Of a stretch of DNA of 31,601 bases, positions 1 through 6,086 are shown piece by piece. Source of the DNA: a virus. Position 1 is the stretch's first letter. Each line of letters begins with the position of its first letter. The notes beneath the pieces were generated by a model that saw nothing but the letters and a program-made list of their open reading frames with translations, was not told the DNA's origin and searched no databases. A program made the position numbers and the translations under genes. The stretch spans positions 1-31,601 of IMG/VR virus record IMGVR_UViG_3300005914_000046; one strand, 5' to 3'.

Positions 1-539
1 TCGAGGTCAACGATTTCGTCGGCTTCGATTTGAGCCAAAACCGCTTGGATTTTCTGACGGTTTTTGTAGATCTTAGTCGCCTTGGCTAAATAGTTGTCTG
101 CAAATGTCTGCAATCCCGCTGGCACGTTTAGGTTTTTGACTGTGCGAAGGAGTGCAGCCACCACAATACGGGTTTCGAGCGCCTCGCGGTTGATATCGAA
201 ATGCTTGTTAGCCTCTTCGTATTCAAGATTCGAGACAACATCCTGTTTTTCCCGCAACGATCGAGAGACAATCGCCCAAGTAGTCCGGATCTCGTTTGCC
301 TCAACGTCGATTGCCGGAGTGCCTACGAGTCGGGCCATTGCGTCGTCAACTTTTGGCTGATCTTCCGTAACCTTGAGCAACGGGACGAGATTTTCAGCCA
401 GTCCTTGGATCGGGCCACCGTCGCCAACGGGCCAATTGCCTGTTCCGCTCATTCGAACGGGTTCGGCTTCCGTGGTCGTGTCATAGAGCATCCACCGGCC
501 CGCTGTTGCTGCTGTATCTACTGGATATTGTATAGCCAT
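1..539 (-). CDS. Hypothetical protein, C-terminus beyond window edge
   Basis: The reading frame starts at the ATG at 539-537 (MAIQYPVDTAATAGRW) and stays open to base 1, giving 179 visible residues and no stop. The N-terminus is Gly/Thr-rich (residues 1-50). The rest is predicted helical, rich in Ala, Glu, Asn and Arg, with a VVAALLRTVKNLNVPAG segment. No family is recognised. It follows the tail-fibre-like gene by 6 bases, so it is probably the next gene of the same leftward operon and may be a virion or tail-assembly component, which is inference from position only. The leader is A/T-rich with no clear Shine-Dalgarno. Confidence 0.75.
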   Translation of the reverse strand, partial: MAIQYPVDTAATAGRWMLYDTTTEAEPVRMSGTGNWPVGDGGPIQGLAENLVPLLKVTEDQPKVDDAMARLVGTPAIDVEANEIRTTWAIVSRSLREKQDVVSNLEYEEANKHFDINREALETRIVVAALLRTVKNLNVPAGLQTFADNYLAKATKIYKNRQKIQAVLAQIEADEIVDL

Positions 540-545
540 GATTTA

Positions 546-1655
546 TTATTTTATGTAGTTGAAGTAAAACTTGAGTCCGGCCCCTGCAATTGTTGAGCCG
601 ACCCCATCGGCAAAAAGCTCTATGAGATCACCCTTGGCTACTACAGTCGGCGATGTTGTGAGAACTGCCGCTGTTGCCGCCGTTACCGACGTTTTTTCCG
701 TGGCGTCGATCGTTGGTTTAGTCGAAAATATGGTTGTGCCGTTTAGGTGTACGTCTCCCGTAAAAGCGCTCCCTGTTGGAGCTGCTGTTAAGCCGACTAG
801 CACCTCCTCAATCAATCCCGCTCGCTGCGCGTGGAATGAGGCTTTGGCGACTGAAGTCGATGCTGTAAGAGCCGTAGTCTCGTCACTCGCCGCGATACCG
901 CCGTCGAGTCGGAGTAGCTCGTAATCGGTTCCAGCGTCATCTGTAAACATTGGGCGATTTGCGGCAGTATTCTTGGTCCAAAACTGACCATCCCCGGCAA
1001 CGTCTGCATCAGCCGCCGCCTTTTCACTCATAAACACGCCGTCGAATGTCGGAGCATCGGCAACCGCAACGCCTTGATCCATCGCCTTGACTGATGCAAT
1101 GGCTGTGAGTTCCGAGTCCATGAGAGCGCCCGCGCTCGTTACGTTGGCCGTGTCGGTCACATCTGCGTTGTTTTCGACTCCCGTCGCTTGTGACGCACTG
1201 TCGGCGGTCGTGCCTTGGGCGGCGGTGGCGTAATCCGTGGTCGCAAAGGCTTTGACGGCGGCAAGATTTGTAACCTCCGAGTCCATCAGAGCGCCTGCCG
1301 CTGTGACGTTTGTTGCGTCCGTTACGTCGGCCAACGCCTCGATTCCCGATAGTTTGGTCGAGTCAGCGCTTGGGTAAGTGACTTTCGCTGTGTTCGCATC
1401 AACGTCCGTCTGGATGGTTGCCAATCCCGCTGGAGTAACTGCTCGCACGGTGTCCGTTCCAGTGTCCACCTCTGCCAGAGTTGCCAACTCTACCACACCC
1501 GCGACCGTTGCAGATGATGCCACTTCGTCGCCCGTATTAGTGCCAGACGTATTCGCGAGGAGAGTTATTAAATCGGCTTTGTTGGTATCGGTAAAAACGA
1601 TCGCATCGGCAGCTTCCGTCCCTGTCAGCCTTGCATCTGGTAATTCTACACTCAT
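546..1655 (-). CDS. Tail-fibre-like repeat protein
   Basis: 369 aa, very low in Cys, Trp and aromatic residues and rich in Ala, Thr, Asp and Val, as in phage tail fibres. About residues 50-80 contain a GVVELATLAEV...AVTPAGLA unit of the type repeated in many tail fibres. A duplicated block follows: ADVTDATNVTAAGALMDSEV, then ADVTDTANVTSAGALMDSEL about 70 residues later. The C-terminal 110 residues (from about ASDETTALTAS) look like a beta-rich tip or trimerisation domain ending FYFNYIK. It overlaps the upstream gene by 4 bases (ATGA), indicating coupled translation. Fibre type is inferred from composition and repeats; the receptor is unknown. Confidence 0.75.
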   Translation of the reverse strand: MSVELPDARLTGTEAADAIVFTDTNKADLITLLANTSGTNTGDEVASSATVAGVVELATLAEVDTGTDTVRAVTPAGLATIQTDVDANTAKVTYPSADSTKLSGIEALADVTDATNVTAAGALMDSEVTNLAAVKAFATTDYATAAQGTTADSASQATGVENNADVTDTANVTSAGALMDSELTAIASVKAMDQGVAVADAPTFDGVFMSEKAAADADVAGDGQFWTKNTAANRPMFTDDAGTDYELLRLDGGIAASDETTALTASTSVAKASFHAQRAGLIEEVLVGLTAAPTGSAFTGDVHLNGTTIFSTKPTIDATEKTSVTAATAAVLTTSPTVVAKGDLIELFADGVGSTIAGAGLKFYFNYIK

Positions 1656-2134
1656 GAGGCAACTAGTTTAGATCGCATCCCAATACGTGACGAATTGGTC
1701 AGTATTTCGGGAGTCATTTGATAAGGTAGGAGATTGTTGAACAACTTGATTTTACCCTTCCACATTGCCACGAAAGCAAATTCAGCAGCAGTCCAAACCC
1801 CTTTGGCTTTCCGGGCTTGTTGAACCTGGTCCGGAGTCTTGATAAACTCCCAAGTATCCCAGAATTTAACGGCTCCATGAGATTTGCCAACTTGGGAAAG
1901 TATCCAATCCACCGCAGCCATTTCGTAACGTACCGATGTATCGGCGTTGTAAGTGGTGTATGTAAGCCCCTTGACGGGCTTTTCATTCATTTCCCTTACT
2001 ACGCCATCCTTTATCCCAAAAAGAGCGGATAACTGATACTTGGGCAGCTCTCCAATGGGTTCCACCAAAACGGCCACATCGTAGTAATCGTTCTTGCGAG
2101 GATCACCGGATTTACGCTTAAAAACCAACTTCAT
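1652..2134 (-). CDS. Hypothetical protein (160 aa)
   Basis: Starts MKLVFKRKSGDPRKNDYYDV. An ATG 18 bases upstream (2152) is in frame, but the start at 2134 is preferred: it has a GGGGAG Shine-Dalgarno 7 bases away and forms an ATGA overlap with the stop of the preceding 55-aa gene. The protein is mixed alpha/beta and basic, with several Trp residues (VDWILSQ, KFWDTWEF, VAMWKGKI). No family recognised. It sits between small unknown genes and the tail-fibre-like gene, so a virion or assembly role is possible but unproven. Confidence 0.75.
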   Translation of the reverse strand: MKLVFKRKSGDPRKNDYYDVAVLVEPIGELPKYQLSALFGIKDGVVREMNEKPVKGLTYTTYNADTSVRYEMAAVDWILSQVGKSHGAVKFWDTWEFIKTPDQVQQARKAKGVWTAAEFAFVAMWKGKIKLFNNLLPYQMTPEILTNSSRIGMRSKLVAS

Positions 2135-2298
2135 GCCGCAACTCCCCAACAAATAGTTTCACCCTGCCAGACCAACACCTCATTGTTCCAAACGATAATT
2201 TCACAGTCGCTGCCACCAGTGAAGCCACCTACGCCAATCACGACCCTACGGATCAATCGACTGACAACCCCTTTGGAAACTCTGTTCGGTAAAGCCAT
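2131..2298 (-). CDS. Small hypothetical protein (55 aa)
   Basis: A short frame, ATG at 2298 to TGA at 2131, encoding a basic, Val/Gly-rich N-terminal half (RVSKGVVSRLIRRVVIGVGG) and a beta-like C-terminal half (CEIIVWNNEVLVWQGE). It overlaps the next gene by 4 bases and starts 7 bases after the previous stop, leaving no unexplained gap. That tight packing is the main support. Function unknown. Confidence 0.65.
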   Translation of the reverse strand: MALPNRVSKGVVSRLIRRVVIGVGGFTGGSDCEIIVWNNEVLVWQGETICWGVAA

Positions 2299-2305
2299 CA
2301 GTGAC

Positions 2306-2632
2306 TTAGTGAGAGGGGCGGAATGTTACAGTAACGAGAGCCGTACCGGATCCAGCCATTGTAAACGTTAGCTTTTCGGCAATCGTTATTACAACGATCT
2401 TGTCAGCAGCAATCGCTGACATTGCAGCACCAGCCTCATCATCGAGAACCAATTTATTGCCACTACGGTCTTCGGCTTTAATCCCGAAAGTTCGAGATCC
2501 GAAAGTTCCCATCAGTGAGAGGACGTAAGGCCCAGCCGGTAAGGGAGGTTGACTTGCGAGAGGAAAGGAGAAGTCGCCATTAGCGTCCCCTCCTGCTGTT
2601 GAAATGATTTGATTTGTTGCGAAATCTGCCAT
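2306..2632 (-). CDS. Hypothetical, possible beta-sandwich virion protein (108 aa)
   Basis: Starts MADFATNQIISTAGGDANGD. Beta-rich, with alternating hydrophobic segments (GPYVLSLMGTFGSRTFGI, KIVVITIAEKLTFTMAG, ALVTVTFRPSH) and no Cys, which suits a small head- or tail-surface beta protein. It is the first gene after the attC-like site at 2699-2758 and begins the run of apparent structural genes leading to the left edge. The leader AAAACCAATAACC has no Shine-Dalgarno. The virion role is inferred. Confidence 0.7.
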   Translation of the reverse strand: MADFATNQIISTAGGDANGDFSFPLASQPPLPAGPYVLSLMGTFGSRTFGIKAEDRSGNKLVLDDEAGAAMSAIAADKIVVITIAEKLTFTMAGSGTALVTVTFRPSH

Positions 2633-2698
2633 GGTTATTGGTTTTTACACCAACACCGCTCAAAAAGGCAAGCATTCGCTTTACGCGGGCATTTGACG

Positions 2699-2758
2699 AC
2701 GTAACAGCCGATCCCCCGTGTTATGCGTCATTTTTGACGCTAAACAAGAGTGTTATAT
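2699..2758. repeat. attC-like recombination site S0 (weakest copy)
   Basis: 60 bases bounded on the plus strand by ACGTAAC (2699-2705; one mismatch to RYYYAAC) and GTTATAT (2752-2758; one mismatch to GTTRRRY). A perfect 6-bp hairpin GCGTCA-TTTT-TGACGC lies at 2725-2740. Its right core GTTATAT is exactly complementary to the left core ATATAAC of the next site (2957-2963), with one gene between them. The stop codon of that gene lies inside this core. The internal arms are less regular than in S1, so on its own this would be weak. Confidence 0.4.
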
Positions 2759-2932
2759 TTCTTTAGCTACTGCTATAATCATCTCTGCTCGTGCGGCCTT
2801 GAGATCATCAACAAAATCTAAATCTTTAGTTTCCTCTTGCTCGCCACAGTGTTCACATCTTACGAAACCATTTTCAATTTCTTCGATCGCACGATCTAAA
2901 AATAAAAGAGCTGCGTTCAAATTACCATTCAT
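2753..2932 (-). CDS. Small CxxC protein carried in a cassette-like unit (59 aa)
   Basis: A frame from ATG at 2932 (MNGNLNAALLFLDRAIEEIE) to TAA at 2753. A GGAG Shine-Dalgarno lies 7 bases upstream. It is mostly helical, with a central CEHCGE motif that could be half of a zinc site, and an acidic C-terminal half (DLDFVDDLKAARAE). The gene is bracketed by GTTATAT (2752-2758) and ATATAAC (2957-2963), perfect complements, as expected for the two ends of one integron cassette. The stop codon lies in the first box. Function unknown. Confidence 0.75.
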   Translation of the reverse strand: MNGNLNAALLFLDRAIEEIENGFVRCEHCGEQEETKDLDFVDDLKAARAEMIIAVAKEI

Positions 2933-2956
2933 ATTATTTCTCCAAAATCATTAAAA

Positions 2957-3016
2957 ATATAACAATGCGCATCAAGTCGGACGCGCTACGCTTGCCGCTT
3001 ATGCGCTGGGTTAGGT
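2957..3016 (+). repeat. attC-like integron recombination site S1
   Basis: 60 bases with the full layout of an integron attC read on the plus strand: left core ATATAAC (one mismatch to RYYYAAC), then AAT, arm GCGCAT-c-AAG-t-CGG, short central stem GCG-CTA-CGC, arm CCG-CTT-ATGCGC and right core GTTAGGT (perfect GTTRRRY). The left arm has unpaired C and T that the right arm lacks, matching the extrahelical bases of known attC sites. The TCAAG in the left arm and TAACAAT at its start are typical of classical cassette sites. The stop codon of the gene at 3011-3178 lies in the right core. Orientation is opposite to the neighbouring genes. Confidence 0.7.
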
Positions 3017-3178
3017 GTTTATATTTCCGCGTTTCATGTGGTGGGCTTGGATCTGGTATTTCAGTTCAGGATGATCTATGACCAATTCCTCTAGGAAATC
3101 GCAGTGAAGCATATTGAGGCGTTCGAGGCTGTCTCGCTGGTAGGTCATTACGAAAATATCTTCTCCCGTTGATTTCAT
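3011..3178 (-). CDS. Small hypothetical protein in a cassette-like unit (55 aa)
   Basis: Starts MKSTGEDIFVMTYQRDSLER and ends in TAA inside the attC core at 3010-3016. The frame is open further upstream to 3265, but that part translates the attC-like element S2, and the same N-terminal peptide appears at the second copy of the repeat (near 5140), so it is an artefact. The ATG at 3178, 9 bases after the GTTAGGT box, is the likely start. Short helical acidic protein (LHCDFLEELVIDHPELKYQ). Bracketed by GTTAGGT (3010-3016) and ACCTAAC (3187-3193), exact complements. Function unknown. Confidence 0.65.
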   Translation of the reverse strand: MKSTGEDIFVMTYQRDSLERLNMLHCDFLEELVIDHPELKYQIQAHHMKRGNINT

Positions 3179-3186
3179 CCATGCCC

Positions 3187-3286
3187 ACCTAACAACACTC
3201 CGCAGCCAATGAGAGCAAGCCGCTCCCACTCGCTGGATTTTAGATTGATTCGTTTTTGCTCTCATAGCTGGGTTTTATGGTTCTAC
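3187..3286. repeat. attC-like element S2, copy 1 of a 100-bp repeat
   Basis: Begins with ACCTAAC (perfect RYYYAAC), followed by AACAC. Arms CAGC-CA-ATGAGAGCAA and TTGCTCTCAT-A-GCTG pair over 14 bp, with one extra base in the left arm, around a loop of about 40 bases. The right end is GGGTTTTAT and then GGTTCTAC, neither a perfect GTTRRRY, so the right core is degenerate. It is 96% identical (4 differences in 100) to 5062-5161. The left core is the exact complement of the right core of S1. Confidence 0.6.
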
Positions 3287-3292
3287 GACTGA

Positions 3293-3382
3293 TCAATGAA
3301 TAGCTGGCTTCGGTCTAGTAACCGCAAGGCATCCATCTTCTTCACTCATTAGTTTTTCCAGTCCCTTCATATCTTTAGTCAT
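3293..3382 (-). CDS. Very small ORF downstream of RuvC-like gene (29 aa)
   Basis: ATG at 3382 overlaps the stop of the RuvC-like gene (ATGA), and the frame ends in TGA at 3293, just before repeat S2. It encodes MTKDMKGLEKLMSEEDGC and eleven further residues. Translational coupling and full use of the gap support expression, but the length makes this uncertain. No function can be proposed. Confidence 0.4.
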   Translation of the reverse strand: MTKDMKGLEKLMSEEDGCLAVTRPKPAIH

Positions 3383-4032
3383 GATTCCCCCCTGGCCATC
3401 GCCAGGTATTTATTTTTAAGTCCGGTTTTCAAGTAATCGATACGCGCCCAATTTGCCAAGCCGATCGAGTCCATGATATCGGTCCAATCGCCTGGATTCA
3501 ATTTCTGAGGCTTGGCTGTCGATTGCATGCCTACGACATTCATCTCAGTGGTGGGATTGAGATCGGGCACGATGTCCTTGCCTGGGTTTTTTCTGACCGT
3601 ATAGCTAAGACCTAAGCTAGAGCAGATTTGGGTATGGTGGATTCGTTTGGCGAGACTGCCTTTCCACTCTTGAGGGTACGGTATCTTTATCTCAGAGGGA
3701 GGATCCCATACGCCGCTTCGATCCCCCGAGACTACGCCTAGCAGGAAAGCCCCCATCTGTCCGAGGTGTATCAAGTCCTGGGGATTGGCAGTGCTTTTGC
3801 CTCCCAAGTACCTTTGGCCTTCCATGACTGCCGTATATTCCTCGCCGCAGTAACATGGAAGATACGCGGAATAAGCTATAATTTGCCGCATCTGAATTAC
3901 CATGGAGTCCCGAGCCGATCGACCCGCCTTATTGCAGATCTTGCTGAGGAAGATCGATTCGACCTTGCCTGCTTCGTCAATGACGGCCACGGACGCTTTC
4001 TTTATATCCGGATCCATTCCTATGAATTTCAT
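3379..4032 (-). CDS. RuvC-like (RNase H fold) Holliday-junction nuclease
   Basis: 217 aa. Begins MKFIGMDPDIKKASVAVID, the first beta-hairpin of RuvC-type nucleases with catalytic Asp7. Glu71 follows in YTAVMEGQRY, and acidic residues Asp182, Asp185 and Asp188 lie in GDWTDIMDSIGLANWA, so the D-E-D/D pattern is present. Phage members of this family resolve branched DNA before packaging. The protein carries a long insert (about residues 100-175), possibly a DNA-binding part. It is the larger of two RuvC-like genes in the window (other at 15985-16506) and sits in the accessory block. Assignment to the superfamily is solid; substrate is inferred. Confidence 0.75.
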   Translation of the reverse strand: MKFIGMDPDIKKASVAVIDEAGKVESIFLSKICNKAGRSARDSMVIQMRQIIAYSAYLPCYCGEEYTAVMEGQRYLGGKSTANPQDLIHLGQMGAFLLGVVSGDRSGVWDPPSEIKIPYPQEWKGSLAKRIHHTQICSSLGLSYTVRKNPGKDIVPDLNPTTEMNVVGMQSTAKPQKLNPGDWTDIMDSIGLANWARIDYLKTGLKNKYLAMARGES

Positions 4033-4069
4033 AGTTACAATATGTCGTGGGCAAAGGTTAGCGATCCCC

Positions 4070-4534
4070 CTAGAACAAGCAGATGCCGTCCAAGTGATCG
4101 CACTCGTGCTGGAAGATCCGAGCGTGGAAGTCGTGAAGAACCCGCGTCTTGCGATTACCCATGGTGTCCGTCCAGGTGGCGCGGATCTCCCGATGGCGTT
4201 TCTTGTACCTGAGCTTTCCTGGAAAGGACAGACATGACTCGGATTGCGATGATGTGAGAGGTCCCACAGGCGTCCAAGTAGGGTTTATGGAGATTTCGCA
4301 TCCGTCGATCTTGCTGACGAAAAAACGCAGCCTTATGCCTACTTGAGGAGCGGATAGCCCTACCCCCCTTCTCTTGCTCCGCTTCTTACGCATAGCCGCG
4401 AGCATCTTATCGGCGTACGGGACCACCTGCTGACGCGAGTCCGTGACGGGATCGCAGATTGCCGTGAGGTAGCTGCTGCCTTGCATTTCGAGCTGAAGCT
4501 CCTCGGTAGGTTCTAGTATTTCTGTATCCGACAT
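4070..4534 (-). CDS. def: Peptide deformylase
   Basis: 154 aa, typical of the compact phage and organelle-like deformylases. All three family motifs are visible: motif I GVGLSAPQVG (57-66), motif II ESCLS (99-103, the metal ligand being Cys101) and motif III HECDH (143-147, two His ligands and the catalytic Glu144). The enzyme removes the formyl group from the N-terminal Met of new proteins, using Fe or Zn. Motif II has Ser in place of the usual Gly (EGCLS). The C-terminal helix beyond motif III is very short, as in cyanophage deformylases. It lies 37 bases after the RuvC-like gene. Phage copies are thought to speed maturation of phage or host membrane proteins during infection. Confidence 0.9.
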   Translation of the reverse strand: MSDTEILEPTEELQLEMQGSSYLTAICDPVTDSRQQVVPYADKMLAAMRKKRSKRRGVGLSAPQVGIRLRFFVSKIDGCEISINPTWTPVGPLTSSQSESCLSFPGKLRYKKRHREIRATWTDTMGNRKTRVLHDFHARIFQHECDHLDGICLF

Positions 4535-4628
4535 GTGATTTTGGGTTGGCTGTTAATCCTGTATTGGATTGTTTTTTCCATTGTCTTTTTGGTTTAGTTT
4601 TCTGGATACCGATCCCTCATCGGGGAGG

Positions 4629-4859
4629 TTATGTTTCCCACCCGCAAAATCGATTGTATGCGGGCAGGCATTCAGGGTCTATCAGCGCCCTCTTTCTCTC
4701 AACCCGATGTTTCCTCTTTTTAAGATATTGGTGGTATCCTCTAGCACGACAGTCTCTTCCATCTGCTTGTTCAACGGCAGCACACATAACAACGCCACCG
4801 AGACAATTCCTCTTAGGCTCCCCTTCTACTTGGTTGATCTTCACTTCGTCTTGTCTCAT
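4629..4859 (-). CDS. Hypothetical basic Cys-containing protein (76 aa)
   Basis: Starts MRQDEVKINQVEGEPKRNC. It contains five Cys (NCLG, VMCAA, RDCRA, PECL, RFCGW), which could bind a metal, and a strongly basic middle (YLKKRKHRVERKRA). No named family recognised. Between it and the deformylase are 94 bases (4535-4628) in which no convincing gene or hairpin is seen. Confidence 0.55.
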   Translation of the reverse strand: MRQDEVKINQVEGEPKRNCLGGVVMCAAVEQADGRDCRARGYHQYLKKRKHRVERKRALIDPECLPAYNRFCGWET

Positions 4860-4868
4860 GGCAAAGGG

Positions 4869-5028
4869 TTATGTGATTATTGATCGCTGTACCCTTCGAT
4901 TCCGATTTCTAAAAAAATTGCGAAGCATAGCCACATCAACCGTAGTTCTCTCGGCTGCCACATCACTTTGGGCCCCCAAAACCACCAAACAAATCCATAT
5001 CTGGATCGGTAGTCGTTTGGTTGCTCAA
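4869..5028 (-). pseudogene. Small gene with an apparent +1 frameshift in a G-run
   Basis: Reading from a TTG at 5028 (preceded by AAGGAAGAGG) gives LSNQTTTDPDMDLFGGFGG, which ends in TGA soon after a run of five G (plus-strand C-run 4973-4977). Dropping one G continues as GAQSDVAAERTTVDVAMLRN and ends RRVQRSIIT at TAA 4869-4871. Together they form a protein-like sequence of about 52 residues. It may be a frameshifted gene, an assembly error, or a translational frameshift site. The longer frame at 4877-5140 in this area is rejected because its N-terminus is translated repeat S3. Confidence 0.4.
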
Positions 5029-5061
5029 GATCCTCTTCCTTGGGGGAAACAATAAATCTAC

Positions 5062-5161
5062 ACCGAACAACACGCCGCAGCCAATGAGAGCATGACGCTC
5101 CCACTCGCTGGATTTTAGATTGATTCGTTTTTGCTCTCATAGCTGGGTTTTATGGTTCTAC
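5062..5161. repeat. attC-like element S3, copy 2 of the 100-bp repeat
   Basis: 96% identical to 3187-3286. Left core ACCGAAC (one mismatch to RYYYAAC), arms CAGC-CA-ATGAGAGCA and TGCTCTCAT-A-GCTG, right end GGGTTTTAT then GGTTCTAC. One difference from copy 1 shortens the hairpin arm by a pair. The stop codon (TAG) of the gene at 5158-5358 lies in the terminal GGTTCTAC. Confidence 0.6.
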
Positions 5162-5358
5162 ATTAGTTCATCTATCAATCTTCTAAGATCAATCGGATTT
5201 ACGACCATCACCCCATCGGGCCATTTGGTGCAAATAGTCAAACCCTCTCGTATGTGACTAGGATTATCACACAGAGATTGTAGGTAATTTAAACGTTCCG
5301 TGTCCGTAGCACAACCCGCATCATTCAATTCCTTACGTTCCTTCGTCTCTTCAGTCAT
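5158..5358 (-). CDS. Hypothetical protein (66 aa)
   Basis: Starts MTEETKERKELNDAGCATDT and ends VNPIDLRRLIDELM, with the TAG inside repeat S3. The N-terminal half is acidic and helical, then ICTKWPDGVMVV, a probable beta hairpin, then a final helix. It lies 7 bases downstream of the previous gene. No family recognised. Confidence 0.6.
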   Translation of the reverse strand: MTEETKERKELNDAGCATDTERLNYLQSLCDNPSHIREGLTICTKWPDGVMVVNPIDLRRLIDELM

Positions 5359-5365
5359 GATTGTA

Positions 5366-5686
5366 CTATTGGATGTTCTCGGGAAGATTCGGAATCAACG
5401 CCCACCCCACCATTGAATCGTGCGGCTCGGTGTCGCTTTCGAAGAATTGCATTTCTCCGTGGGCGCACGCCCCCGGTTGAGCAGTTACCCATTCCTCCAA
5501 TTGGCGGCACCAGAATGTCGGAATGAGGTAAGGCCATCCAAAGTGCGCTAGAATTACCGTGCCGTCTTTCGGCGCGATAAATGGGTCGAGCAACCGAGAA
5601 CAAAACGAAGATCCCAACCCCTCGCCGCTGGGCTGCGGGCAAGCGGTTGAGTCGTGCGAGGTTTTACAGCAAGGGCATACGTTCAT
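5366..5686 (-). CDS. Hypothetical protein with N-terminal CPCC knuckle (106 aa)
   Basis: Starts MNVCPCCKTSHDSTACPQ, a Cys cluster (C4, C6, C7, C16) that could hold zinc. From residue about 35 it has IAPKDGTVILAHFGWPYLIP, then a Trp-rich middle (FWCRQLEEWVTAQ) and a terminal GWALIPNLPE. The order 'PKDGT-hydrophobic, then W, then a Pro-containing end' resembles small phage proteins of the DUF551 kind, but the match is not strong. Function unknown. Confidence 0.6.
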   Translation of the reverse strand: MNVCPCCKTSHDSTACPQPSGEGLGSSFCSRLLDPFIAPKDGTVILAHFGWPYLIPTFWCRQLEEWVTAQPGACAHGEMQFFESDTEPHDSMVGWALIPNLPENIQ

Positions 5687-5758
5687 GGTGTTTTTCGGGG
5701 TGAGAAGTTAAGCGTTATCTAGGAAATTGGAAGAAATCCCATCCCATAAGTTTCATTA

Positions 5759-6037
5759 CTAGTCTTTAGGGTTCGCTAAAGAATAACCGCACCCATAACA
5801 CTTGTCCGTTGATTCTGGATTTGCGGTTCCGCATTCAGGACACTTAATCCGATACGGGCATCCGTGTATTTCGCGCGTGCCGCATAGCCATCCTAGCTTT
5901 CCTGATTTCCTCTGGGAATATCCAACCCCCTGAGTAAACGATCCGGGGTCGGGCCGGGGCCAGTAGCACGAGGCGGTAAGGCATCTTTTGCCAACTACCT
6001 CAACCATTTCTTTTACGTTCTTATCTTTTACTTTCAT
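5759..6037 (-). CDS. Zinc-ribbon protein (92 aa)
   Basis: The start chosen is the ATG at 6037, which lies inside repeat S4; an in-frame ATG at 6073 would translate the repeat itself. The protein begins MKVKDKNVKEMVEVVGKRC. Its C-terminal 40 residues hold a zinc ribbon: CPECGTANPESTDKCYGCG (two CxxC pairs 11 residues apart), preceded by two more Cys (WLCGT, HGCPYR). Probably a small nucleic-acid or protein-binding zinc protein. The 72 bases between it and the next gene (5687-5758) show no hairpin or gene. Confidence 0.6.
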   Translation of the reverse strand: MKVKDKNVKEMVEVVGKRCLTASCYWPRPDPGSFTQGVGYSQRKSGKLGWLCGTREIHGCPYRIKCPECGTANPESTDKCYGCGYSLANPKD

Positions 6038-6086
6038 AACAACTCGTGGTGGCAATTCGTACATCTGCCACACTTGGAGGTTCTAC
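6034..6086. repeat. attC-like intercistronic element S4
   Basis: 53 bases: TCATAAC-AACTC, arm GTG-g-TGGCA, loop ATTCGTACATC, arm TGCCA-CAC, then TTGGAGGTTCTAC. The arms pair over 8 bp with one extra G in the left arm. The element spans the whole junction between two minus-strand genes: it holds the start ATG of the downstream gene at one end and the TAG of the MT-A70 gene at the other. It is closely related to S5 (6702-6758). The cores are poor matches to integron consensus. Confidence 0.45.

Noticed and set aside
3179-3265. N-terminal extension (MRAKTNQSKIQR...) giving an 84-aa protein
   Set aside because: The same peptide arises at the second repeat copy (from 5140) in front of an unrelated sequence, so it is translated repeat DNA rather than protein; the start at 3178 is used.
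4877-5140. 87-aa frame after repeat S3
   Set aside because: Starts in the repeat and competes with a better split frame (4869-5028) in other phases; no conserved features.
5687-5758. Another attC-like site between the CPCC protein and the zinc-ribbon gene
   Set aside because: Contains GTTATCTAG like the S5 end, but no paired arms are visible.
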